The notes under the pieces: generated by a model
Databases searched by the model: none
What the model was told of the DNA's origin: nothing
Seen by the model: only the letters and a program-made list of their open reading frames with translations
From: Bryobacterales bacterium
GTDB lineage: Bacteria > Cyanobacteriota > Vampirovibrionia > Obscuribacterales > Obscuribacteraceae
NCBI GenBank assembly: GCA_903970295.1
Contig: CAJCHQ010000182.1
Coordinates: 1-11,198 of the forward strand
Direction: 5' to 3'
Length of the DNA stretch: 11,198 nt
Made by a program: the position numbers and the translations under genes
In this document: positions 1 to 5,806 of the stretch, piece by piece
Position numbering within the stretch: the first letter of the stretch is position 1
Layout: every line of letters begins with the position of its first letter

Positions 1-516
1 CGAAAAGTGACAGGCGGCTTCGAGCGCCAATCGGGTAATCTCGAAGCCGTCTTCGATCAAATCAAAGACGCCGTATAGGCAGCCCTGCGCATAGTCAGCG
101 CCAGCACCTTTGGCGGCAAAACGCTCGTACTCGTGCACGGCCAGATTGTTCGAAACGCCATAGATACTGTCTGGAGTGACGACGAGAAAGACGTTATACA
201 TGGTGGCATAAGTATCTTTGCCTACATCTACTAGAGTGTAGTTTTTCTTCAGTTCGGCAAAAAGCTCAAGGAAAAAAGCAAACACCTCGGCCCGGTTTTT
301 AAAGGTGTTTTCCATCATTTTGTGATTGACCGAGTAAAGATGCTCAATCACGTTGTCTAGCAGCGTATAGCCACTGGTAGCCAGATAAGCATGCTTCAAT
401 TTGATAATCTTGGAGCCATTGACTAGATCGGTCGAATATTCATTGCCGAAGGTAGTGATGCGATCAGCGCCCAGATAAACCCTTTCATTCTTTTTAACAG
501 CCACCAGAATTGTCAT
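1..516 (-). CDS. HslV/proteasome beta-like Ntn-hydrolase, partial (C-terminus off window)
   Basis: Reading from the ATG at 516 towards base 1 gives 172 residues with no stop, so the C-terminus lies outside the window. The protein begins Met-Thr-Ile-Leu-Val-Ala-Val and continues with a Gly-Ala-Asp-Arg motif. Counting from Thr2 as residue 1, Asp falls at 17 and a Lys (in GSKIIKL) at 35. This matches the Thr1/Asp17/Lys33 catalytic arrangement known for HslV and proteasome beta subunits. Near the visible end, GAGADYAQG followed by an ALEAA helix resembles the HslV segment GSGGPYAQAAA. The family forms self-compartmentalised cytoplasmic peptidases whose N-terminal Thr is the nucleophile. The visible length already equals a typical HslV, so a C-terminal extension is possible. 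No HslU-type ATPase lies upstream; the downstream neighbour is not visible. A TTG lies in frame farther upstream, but the ATG is preferred because it puts Thr at position 2. The fold call is fairly safe; true HslV, Anbu-like or another Ntn type is open. Confidence 0.72.
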   Translation of the reverse strand, partial: MTILVAVKKNERVYLGADRITTFGNEYSTDLVNGSKIIKLKHAYLATSGYTLLDNVIEHLYSVNHKMMENTFKNRAEVFAFFLELFAELKKNYTLVDVGKDTYATMYNVFLVVTPDSIYGVSNNLAVHEYERFAAKGAGADYAQGCLYGVFDLIEDGFEITRLALEAACHFS

Positions 517-541
517 TGACTTCAGTCCATAGCCTTTGCGA

Positions 542-552
542 TTGCCCGGCAA
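542..552. repeat. Short inverted repeat TTGCC-C-GGCAA
   Basis: A perfect dyad with 5-bp arms and a one-base centre lies 26 bases upstream of the minus-strand Ntn-hydrolase start, within the 191-base divergent gap between that gene and the plus-strand gene at 708. It could be an operator for either gene or chance. No convincing -35/-10 pair was found around it; the minus strand carries an AT-rich TACTATATT run just upstream. Confidence 0.25.
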
Positions 553-707
553 TTAGAATATAGTATGCCTCGCGAGCCTCTTCCCATTTGTTTTGTTCCC
601 AAAAGCAGTCACCTCGAAAGGGCTGACACGAAACTAACGAAAGGGGCGACCGTCTGTTTTATTTAAGCGAGCTTCTCAAGTCGCGACGCAGGAAAAGGAA
701 GGATTCA

Positions 708-1274
708 ATGAAGCTGCAAATTGCTGTGTTCTCTGTGGTTATCCTGGCCCAACTGGCCGTTTGCCCTTTGGCATACACGCAGGGTCAATCAGCCTCGGCC
801 GCCGCCACCGCTCAGCCAACGCCTGTTGCCCAGATCAAAGACTGGTTCAACAAATACGACGAAATTCGCCGCGGAGCGCAGATGAATCCGACCGAGCGCC
901 AGAAGGCCGACGCCATGCTATCGAAAGGCTTGTCAATGTTTGTGCCGGGTCCGGAAAAACTGGAAACGCAACAACTTTTGCAAAAGTTAGAAGTGAAAAA
1001 CAACGCCGCCGCCGAGCAAATGAAAAAACTCACCCTGTATCCTGAAACCGAGCAGTTGCACAGGGGCTATTTCAAGTTTTTCACAGATTCCCAGGTTCTT
1101 TTCGCCGATTATCTCAAAGTGCAAGACAATCTCATGGCTAAAGATGCTTCCAACCAGCCGATCGCCGCCCAATTGATGCGACGAAAAAAAGAACTGGAAG
1201 AACTCGATTTCGCCAATAAGACGCTTGATTCACAGTTGCGCACCAGATTCGGCATCGCTCCCTACAAGTACTAA
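708..1274 (+). CDS. Exported helical protein of unknown function
   Basis: The 188-residue protein starts at ATG 708 behind a strong Shine-Dalgarno sequence (GGAAGGA, about 6 nt upstream). Residues 1-26 form a classical signal peptide: Lys at position 2, a hydrophobic core at about 5-21, then Ala-Tyr-Thr-Gln. Cys19 in Leu-Ala-Val-Cys is a poor lipobox because Val is at -1, so signal peptidase I export is more likely than a lipoprotein. A low-complexity Ala/Ser/Thr/Pro linker covers residues 28-40. The rest is charged and probably alpha-helical, with Lys/Glu-rich stretches at about 95-110 and 155-175. I do not recognise a family or see catalytic motifs. The protein is likely periplasmic or secreted. 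It is transcribed alone and converges on the matrixin gene with 3 nt between stops. Confidence 0.8.
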   Translation: MKLQIAVFSVVILAQLAVCPLAYTQGQSASAAATAQPTPVAQIKDWFNKYDEIRRGAQMNPTERQKADAMLSKGLSMFVPGPEKLETQQLLQKLEVKNNAAAEQMKKLTLYPETEQLHRGYFKFFTDSQVLFADYLKVQDNLMAKDASNQPIAAQLMRRKKELEELDFANKTLDSQLRTRFGIAPYKY

Positions 1275-1277
1275 CGA

Positions 1278-2069
1278 TCAGAGCGGCACGTCGACTTTCA
1301 TGCCATAGAGTCGATTAAGTGAATTCAGATCGCGCTGGGAAAGCCGCGAATATTCATCTGTGTCTTTATACATAATGTCTGAATGCACTGCGCTGTGCCC
1401 GATCAAACCAAGAGCATGACCGAGTTCGTGCATCACCATGTTTCTGAGCAGGATAGGTTTTTGTTCGGACACACGCTCGCTGACAACGTCCAGATTGATT
1501 TCAATAATTTGGGCCGGTACATTGAATTTGCGCCCCATGGTCGGCACCGGTAGCCCGACGACTGGCAGATTTTTCAGTGCGGGACCGGTTTTATACTGCC
1601 ATTTCATCACTGTGTGGGCGCCTGCCGAGTTGCCCGGCAGAGGATTGACCCCTTGATGCACAGCCTCGATTTTGATCCGTGCTTGGCCCGGCTCAGTCAC
1701 TTGCATAAAGCGGACCAAGCCGTGAGAACGGCTTTCCCAGATCCGACATCCAGCCAGGCAAGCCTGGCTAAAATCGGCATCGATCGGCTGAATATAGATC
1801 TTGATCGGCATGGTTTTGTATCTGAAAACCCGGTTCTGATTGGCTTTCAGGATGTCGTCCAGATAATCACTCTGATCGACTCCGGTATCTTTGTCGGGCT
1901 CAATCCTCATGAAGTGGGGAGGTTCGAGATCGATGGTGGGAACCGCCAGCGCCTCTTTGGCGAAATCGATAGCAGTCTGGCTCTGACCGGGCGCGGGACA
2001 GACCAGCTGGGTCCAGCAGCAAAGCGCGAGAAAGAAGCCTGATGCCGCAAAAAAGCGCAAGCCCAACAA
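1278..2069 (-). CDS. Secreted matrixin-like (M10) zinc metalloprotease, TTG start
   Basis: The 263-residue protein has a signal peptide (about residues 1-28, hydrophobic core 6-24) and a C-terminal metzincin-type zinc site. HELGHAL at 214-220 gives His214, Glu215 and His218. A further His at 225 and a Met-turn candidate Met233 in Asp-Ile-Met-Tyr follow. Upstream, the Trp111 region and the Arg-Ile-Lys-Ile strand (131-134) resemble the matrixin fold before the active site. The spacing is HExxHxxGxxGH, one residue longer than the textbook HExxHxxGxxH. No ATG occurs before residue 54, which would remove the signal, so the start is one of two adjacent TTG codons at 2069 and 2066. AGGGAG 8 nt upstream supports this. 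The gene begins 2 nt after the AbiTii-type gene's stop, so they are surely cotranscribed and probably translationally coupled. It should cleave proteins outside the cytoplasm; the substrate is unknown. Confidence 0.82.
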   Translation of the reverse strand: MLGLRFFAASGFFLALCCWTQLVCPAPGQSQTAIDFAKEALAVPTIDLEPPHFMRIEPDKDTGVDQSDYLDDILKANQNRVFRYKTMPIKIYIQPIDADFSQACLAGCRIWESRSHGLVRFMQVTEPGQARIKIEAVHQGVNPLPGNSAGAHTVMKWQYKTGPALKNLPVVGLPVPTMGRKFNVPAQIIEINLDVVSERVSEQKPILLRNMVMHELGHALGLIGHSAVHSDIMYKDTDEYSRLSQRDLNSLNRLYGMKVDVPL

Positions 2070-2083
2070 AATCAGCGCTCCCT
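2067..2083 (-). promoter_or_regulatory. Ribosome binding site deciding the TTG start of the metalloprotease
   Basis: Read on the minus strand, AGGGAG is followed by 8 nt and then TTG-TTG. The Shine-Dalgarno sequence lies inside the last codons of the upstream AbiTii-type gene, whose TGA (2074-2072) sits between it and the start. This arrangement favours reinitiation by the same ribosomes. Confidence 0.6.
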
Positions 2084-2626
2084 GGGGGCCAACTTAAGCT
2101 CTTCGATCACTGTATCGATGAATTGACAGAGTTTGGCTCTGACCGATTCGAGCACTCGGACCAATTCGCGCGACCAGCAGTAAAACTCGCAACCAGTTTC
2201 TTGATCGGCGCTCATGCTGAACAGACTGCTCCCAGGCTCAGACATTTCCTCGAGCTGTGTCTCGATTTGCTGGACGCCTATATTGCAGAAGATGGTCTTT
2301 TCCATCAACCGGGGCTCGTGAACGCAGAGCAATTTGCCGTGCCCATCGATACGCCCCCAGGCTCCGAGCAAAAATCGGTATTGAGGCACCTCGAGTTCGC
2401 TTCTTTTGGCTTGAAACAAGACCGCTAGTCCACCAAATCGCGGCTTATCGTAGAAGCCGGATAGATCTTCTTTGCGATAACCTAACAACTCGCGGTTCAG
2501 CCACACGAGTCGGTCTGGCGCCAATTTCTGGCGCAAACAACGCGAAACCAGCAACAGAGCATCCGAGACATTCATCTCTTTTGCGCTGAGCTGAGCCCGT
2601 ATCTGAGTGAGTTGACGGTACAGCAT
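2072..2626 (-). CDS. AbiTii-domain protein
   Basis: The 184-residue protein has no signal peptide or membrane segment. Two regions match my memory of the AbiTii domain family. At the N-terminus (about 15-50), a helix of the type VSDALLLVSRCLRQKL is followed by a Trp and the motif NRELLGY, equivalent to the family's W-x-x-x-E-L-x-G-Y. At the C-terminus (about 160-180), VLESVRAKLCQFI is equivalent to the family's V-R-x-x-x-L-x-F helix. AbiTii is named for an association with abortive infection and is often fused to or encoded beside effector domains; here it stands alone. The biochemical role is not known to me. The ATG at 2626 has no good Shine-Dalgarno sequence; Met18 is an alternative start but would trim the first helix. 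The gene is first of a two-gene operon with the exported metalloprotease 2 nt downstream. The family call rests on motif recall, not a search. Confidence 0.62.
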   Translation of the reverse strand: MLYRQLTQIRAQLSAKEMNVSDALLLVSRCLRQKLAPDRLVWLNRELLGYRKEDLSGFYDKPRFGGLAVLFQAKRSELEVPQYRFLLGAWGRIDGHGKLLCVHEPRLMEKTIFCNIGVQQIETQLEEMSEPGSSLFSMSADQETGCEFYCWSRELVRVLESVRAKLCQFIDTVIEELKLAPRER

Positions 2627-2714
2627 AGTTTATTTCATCAATCTGGCTATAACAACTATATCGAAAGTGTCGGCCAATATGTACAAAATAATATCGACTA
2701 TCTCGGAGATTGAG

Positions 2715-2921
2715 ATGAATTCTCAGCGGGTACTTTCGATTTCGCCGGGCTGGGGTCGAGACGCGCAGACTGAGATCGAAACATTGGCTAGCTTTTGCCG
2801 TCACCTTTCGACAATTGCAAGCGCCGTTAATGGTATCGTTGGCAGTATCATGCACGGTGCTTGTGGACAAGTCAATCGCAACGCATATGCATTATGGGCA
2901 GAACTGGAGCCAGAAAAATAG
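2715..2921 (+). CDS. Doubtful small ORF, 68 residues
   Basis: The frame is open from 2667 (GTG), but the best start is the ATG at 2715, which has CGGAG 6 nt upstream. The product would be 68 residues without a signal peptide, with a Thr/Glu/Leu-rich middle and two Cys. I recognise no family and the codon pattern is not clearly coding. It fills an otherwise empty gap and is codirectional with the gene at 3048. It may be a real small protein or a chance ORF. Confidence 0.25.
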   Translation: MNSQRVLSISPGWGRDAQTEIETLASFCRHLSTIASAVNGIVGSIMHGACGQVNRNAYALWAELEPEK

Positions 2922-2945
2922 GACGGCAAAACTTCGGCGAGCACT

Positions 2946-2976
2946 CGAAAAATGAAATTTTCGCGGCAATTTGCCG
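2946..2976. repeat. Two adjacent perfect inverted repeats
   Basis: CGAAAA-(6)-TTTTCG at 2946-2963 is immediately followed by CGGCAA-T-TTGCCG at 2964-2976. Both have perfect 6-bp arms. They lie 25 bases after the doubtful small ORF and 71 bases before the gene at 3048. The first could fold but has no U-tract of terminator type; the second has a one-base centre, so it suits a dimeric DNA-binding protein better than an RNA hairpin. The second overlaps the weak -35 (2971-2976). Confidence 0.4.
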
Positions 2977-3047
2977 ACTTATGCTAATTTATTGATAACT
3001 AGATCCTTGTAACTCGTGGGTTCCAGCGATTCCGAGCAAGATATTAG

Positions 3048-3356
3048 ATGATGAACGAACGTCTTCGAGAATTAGCCGAAAGCAGATACGGGCAGAAGGA
3101 ATTTCTCAGCACGCTTTTCGACCTGGCTTTGGAAGAACAATGGTTCGACGTACAGCATTTGATTCAGCACGATATGGCTAAGGCGATCCTGGCCGATTAT
3201 TCGCAGGAGATGGGCAAAGACTATCTCAACCAGGACATCTTTTACAGCAACTGGGAAGAGGTGATTCAACTCGGTTGGAAAGCCTTTTGCAAACATACCG
3301 GCTTGTCGATGGACAAAGTCAACATGCGCTTGCAGGCTTTGCGAGAAGCGATTTAA
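3048..3356 (+). CDS. Small cytoplasmic protein of unknown function
   Basis: The 102-residue protein begins at one of two adjacent ATGs (3048 or 3051); the Shine-Dalgarno sequence is weak for both. It has no signal peptide or transmembrane segment. It is acidic and probably all helical, with aromatic clusters (Phe/Trp at 19-38 and Tyr-Ser-Asn-Trp near 67-70). I do not recognise a family. It is monocistronic, and its TAA lies 6 nt from the stop of the convergent multicopper-oxidase-like gene. The clean frame and balanced composition make it likely real. Confidence 0.62.
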   Translation: MMNERLRELAESRYGQKEFLSTLFDLALEEQWFDVQHLIQHDMAKAILADYSQEMGKDYLNQDIFYSNWEEVIQLGWKAFCKHTGLSMDKVNMRLQALREAI

Positions 3357-3362
3357 GCGAAC

Positions 3363-4409
3363 CTATTGGTCAGGATTGTTGGCTTCCTGATAGCGAATGA
3401 CACAGGCGATGCCGCCAGGAAAGCTGCCCATATTAGAAACTTGCTCAGGCAATTCGGAGGCCAGCGACCAGAAGCCCGGGTTATTGGCGGAGAATTCCAC
3501 ATCCACACGATCGCTCGGATTGAGAGCAATCGTATCTCTAAAAACATGGGGTTCGAGGGCATCGCTGCCGTTAATTGCCACCACTTCAAATTTGTGACCG
3601 GTGAGTGTCAGTGGTATCAGCACACTGCTGGCGTTGATCAGGCGCATGTGCACATGCTCGCCCTGGTGCAACTCGATTGGTTTGATTGTGGCAGCGGTCA
3701 TACCGTTCATCAAATAGTACGTTTCGGTCGCCCCGCCGCTTGCTTTAGGGACTGAGGCCGAACCTTGGGCAACTGCAGTTTCACCAAGCACGATCACGAA
3801 GTCACGGTCGTAGGTGCGGCGATCAGAGCGCGGCTCCACGACCAGAGCACCATACATGCCGGCCGCTTTCTGGGCCGCTTGATTGACTTGGGGGTGATAC
3901 CAGAACGTGCCGGTTTGCTTGGGTGTGAATTGAAAAGCATAAACTTGTCCGGGTCCAACCAAACCACCTTGTTTGCGAGGCAAACCAGCTACGCTTTGAG
4001 GCAGATTCAGTCCGTGAAAAGTAAGACTGGTGGCTTGCTTTAGTTGGTTATGCACAATCACGCGCAGGGGCTCGCCTTCGGTCACTCGAATTGTCGGTCC
4101 GGGAATTTTGCCGTTGTAGGTGAGGCAGTTGACGAAGTGGCCGGGGGCGATTTCGATGCGGGCTTCCTTGACAATCAAATGAATCTCGCTCGAACTAGCT
4201 TGCGCTTTAACCTGGCGAGAAAGTTCATTCAACGAGTCGAGTGCGCCATTGATGTTCGATTTCACATCTCCCATCTCGCCTTTCATCTGATCGAGCTGGC
4301 GTCTTTCTTCCGCTTGCTCTTGCCCCATAGTTTGAGCTTGCGCCGGCGGCAAGCCGATTGAAAGTGAGGCCAAAAATGCCAGCAAAAATCGCAATTTTTC
4401 GAGAATCAT
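3363..4409 (-). CDS. Exported multicopper-oxidase-fold protein with degenerate copper sites
   Basis: I start the protein at ATG 4409 (348 residues). GGAG lies 5 nt upstream and the signal peptide ends Ala-Gln-Ala at about 25. The longer frame to 4574 would run into the uspA gene and bury the signal. After the signal, residues 28-70 are a charged heptad-like stretch, probably a coiled coil. Cupredoxin domain 1 covers about 75-195 and domain 2 about 200-342. The fold signatures are clear (TGTFWYHP at 166-173, GMYGALVVEP at 184-193), but the copper motifs are broken. The usual HxHG is Thr-Phe-His-Gly (130-133); HxH after Trp-Tyr is His-Pro-Gln (172-174); HLHGH is Thr-Leu-Thr-Gly-His (268-272); the C-terminal HCH position after Gly-Phe-Trp reads Ala-Ser-Glu (317-319). 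There is no type 1 Cys. It is therefore probably not an oxidase or nitrite reductase, but a structural or binding protein, as FtsP/SufI is in E. coli. It lies 52 nt downstream of uspA on the same strand. Confidence 0.8.
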   Translation of the reverse strand: MILEKLRFLLAFLASLSIGLPPAQAQTMGQEQAEERRQLDQMKGEMGDVKSNINGALDSLNELSRQVKAQASSSEIHLIVKEARIEIAPGHFVNCLTYNGKIPGPTIRVTEGEPLRVIVHNQLKQATSLTFHGLNLPQSVAGLPRKQGGLVGPGQVYAFQFTPKQTGTFWYHPQVNQAAQKAAGMYGALVVEPRSDRRTYDRDFVIVLGETAVAQGSASVPKASGGATETYYLMNGMTAATIKPIELHQGEHVHMRLINASSVLIPLTLTGHKFEVVAINGSDALEPHVFRDTIALNPSDRVDVEFSANNPGFWSLASELPEQVSNMGSFPGGIACVIRYQEANNPDQ

Positions 4410-4461
4410 GAACACTCCGACCATCTTTGAGCAAGCTCGCATGCAGTACCAAATATGGTGC

Positions 4462-5376
4462 TCAACCAGCTTTAGGACGTTTGAACACAGCCGTTGAGCA
4501 AGGCGCATGCGTGGCCAATTTGCTCGAGACGCCACCGACCAGGAAACGCTCGAGGGCCGAGCGTCCCTGCCCACCGACGACGATCAGATCGGCATGCACT
4601 TCGCTTACGACTTTGAGAATCTCAGTCGCGGGATCCCCATCTTTGAGTTTAGTTTGAACATTTTTGACGCCTAAATCATTCAGTTTTTTATTCGCCTGAG
4701 CGAGAAGTGCCTCGCCCGACATCATCAAATTGTCTTCGACCGAGGCGACAAAGCTTGCCGGCGAGACATATTTGAACATGCCTGTGACAGAGACGACATT
4801 GACCACAGTCACTTGTACTTCCCGCTCGTCCAGAGCAAAAATATTCACGGCTCTTTCGATCGCCGCCAGCGATTCATCAGAACCATCGATGCCGACAACT
4901 ACATTTTTGAGCTGGGCACTGCCTTCAGGCAAGCGCAAGATCAAAACCGATGTATCGGCATGTCTAACGACGCGCTCCGTTGTCGAGCCGAGCAAATAGG
5001 CTTCCACCTTCGAATGAGTACCTGGACTGACGACGAGCAAATCGTAATTGTCTTCTCTAGCCACCGATTCGATCATCAATGCCGGTGGACCAGAGACAAG
5101 TTCGGTCGTGACGGCTGGGCAGTCAGATTTGATTTGGGCGGCAAAATCAGCGAGAACTTCGTTCGCTCTATTGTCGATTTGATGAGACAAATCCTGCGGA
5201 AAATCGGCCATTGACGAAAGTGTGGTTTCAAAAGCCGGCAATTCTTCACGCACATAAAGAAGATTGAGAGCCACATCTCTTAAAGGCAGAAGCTCTTTCA
5301 AGGGAGCCAGATATTCAGGATGCAGGTGAACGATATCGATTGGGAAAAGGACCTTGAGTTTCGGTGATTGCGTCAT
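4462..5376 (-). CDS. Tandem-domain universal stress protein (UspA family)
   Basis: The 304-residue cytoplasmic protein contains two Usp domains (about 7-148 and 157-300). Domain 2 has the full ATP-binding pattern: VVVGIDGS with Asp164, and GGQGRS at 268-273 followed by Gly281-Gly282, fitting G-x2-G-x9-G with Gly replacing the usual final Ser/Thr. Domain 1 keeps Asp14 and the terminal Gly130-Ser131 but has lost the first glycines (Ser-Pro-Gly-Thr at 117-120). Domain 2 is thus the likely nucleotide-binding half and domain 1 may be structural. Usp proteins respond to starvation, redox or envelope stress; the specific signal is unknown. The start is ATG 5376 with a modest AGG upstream. It leads the operon with the exported cupredoxin-fold protein. 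A TACAAT -10-like box and a dyad lie upstream. Confidence 0.88.
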   Translation of the reverse strand: MTQSPKLKVLFPIDIVHLHPEYLAPLKELLPLRDVALNLLYVREELPAFETTLSSMADFPQDLSHQIDNRANEVLADFAAQIKSDCPAVTTELVSGPPALMIESVAREDNYDLLVVSPGTHSKVEAYLLGSTTERVVRHADTSVLILRLPEGSAQLKNVVVGIDGSDESLAAIERAVNIFALDEREVQVTVVNVVSVTGMFKYVSPASFVASVEDNLMMSGEALLAQANKKLNDLGVKNVQTKLKDGDPATEILKVVSEVHADLIVVGGQGRSALERFLVGGVSSKLATHAPCSTAVFKRPKAG

Positions 5377-5423
5377 TATTTGCCTGATTGTGTTGAGCGA
5401 GCTGAGTGCCTAGCGAGTTTGTC

Positions 5424-5452
5424 ATTGTAGCCCACTATCGATTAGCAATCGA
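5424..5452 (-). promoter_or_regulatory. Candidate uspA promoter -10 with overlapping operator dyad
   Basis: On the minus strand, TACAAT (5429-5424) matches five of six sigma70 -10 bases and lies about 48 nt before the uspA ATG. Directly upstream is a perfect inverted repeat TCGATT-AGC-AATCGA (5438-5452). It occupies the spacer where a regulator dimer would block or recruit RNA polymerase. No good -35 hexamer is present, which would fit activator dependence. Confidence 0.35.
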
Positions 5453-5683
5453 ATCTATGCTGCTCCGGCATAAAGAGCTTATAGACTTGAAGCATTCTTA
5501 CAAATATTAACTGCACTTTTGAACAGGCTGCTTGCAAACCGGTCGATGTTTGCCGATCGCCATACAGCGTGCATATCCAATGACCATCAAGAGATTGCCA
5601 GTGGCCTTTTCTACAAACTATCGACAGGCTGCCAAGGTGCATATTCTCGGCTATTTTCGATATTCAGTGCCACTATACAGGGG

Positions 5684-5718
5684 CGACTGGAAGCCAGTCG
5701 GATAAACTCCCATGAGTT
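5684..5718 (+). repeat. Two stacked inverted repeats in the purB upstream region
   Basis: CGACTGG-AAG-CCAGTCG (5684-5700, perfect 7-bp arms) is followed 4 nt later by AACTC-CCAT-GAGTT (5705-5718, perfect 5-bp arms). They lie 86-120 bases before the purB start and just after a TATACA -10-like box. They could be RNA leader hairpins or operators. The first is GC-rich enough to be a stable stem but has no following U-run, so it is not a standard terminator. Confidence 0.4.
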
Positions 5719-5789
5719 AAAATAGGCAAGAGCAAAACGGGCAGCAAACCTGCGTTTACACGCACGGCTTAGCTCGCCTGACAAGCTTG

Positions 5790-5806
5790 GAGAGGAGTGC
5801 AAATTG
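5790..5806 (+). promoter_or_regulatory. Ribosome binding site deciding the TTG start of purB
   Basis: GAGAGGAG ending at 5797 is followed by 6 nt and then TTG at 5804-5806. This strong Shine-Dalgarno sequence, together with the conserved N-terminus it yields (Met-Ile-Asp-Arg-Tyr-Thr-Arg-Pro-Glu-Met), fixes TTG as the start. The first ATG is codon 10 and would remove conserved residues. Confidence 0.8.

Larger units (their letters stand above)
2627..3047. other. 420-base stretch between divergent genes: possible small ORF and two dyads
   Basis: This holds the upstream regions of the minus-strand AbiTii operon and the plus-strand gene at 3048. On the minus strand, TATAGT (2661-2656) lies about 30 nt before the AbiTii-type start and could be a -10, but no -35 fits at normal spacing. 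On the plus strand, TTGCCG (2971-2976), 17 nt, then GATAAC (2994-2999) is a weak -35/-10 pair ahead of 3048. Two adjacent inverted repeats lie at 2946-2976, and a doubtful 68-codon ORF occupies 2715-2921. I see no tRNA or mobile element. Confidence 0.4.
5377..5803. other. 427-base divergent intergenic region between uspA and purB
   Basis: No coding frame here convinces me. The uspA side holds a TACAAT -10-like box with a dyad behind it (5424-5452) and a second -10-like TATAAG on the minus strand near 5480. The purB side holds TATACA (5674-5679), two stacked inverted repeats (5684-5718), a small TGCGT-TTAC-ACGCA hairpin (5751-5764) and the purB ribosome binding site. None of the -10-like boxes has a good -35. 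I recognise no known riboswitch class. Confidence 0.45.

Noticed and set aside
517..555. Upstream TTG start for the HslV-like protein
   Set aside because: It would add residues before the Thr that should become the N-terminal nucleophile; Met-Thr at 516 fits the family.
623..651. CTGACA (623-628) as the -35 of the gene at 708
   Set aside because: The -10 position at 17 nt reads GCGACC, and no alternative spacing gives a usable -10.
1614..2042. 142-residue plus-strand open frame opposite the metalloprotease
   Set aside because: Antisense to a gene with an intact zinc motif and signal peptide; no recognisable product.
2445..2870. 141-residue minus-strand open frame
   Set aside because: It overlaps the AbiTii-type gene in another frame, has no ribosome binding site, and its Arg/Ser/Cys-rich composition is typical of a shadow frame.
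4410..4574. Longer N-terminus of the multicopper-oxidase-like protein starting at 4574
   Set aside because: It would overlap the end of uspA by over 100 bases, place the signal peptide internally, and has no better ribosome binding site than ATG 4409.
5684..5700. Rho-independent terminator upstream of purB
   Set aside because: The stem is perfect but short, and neither side is followed by a T-run.
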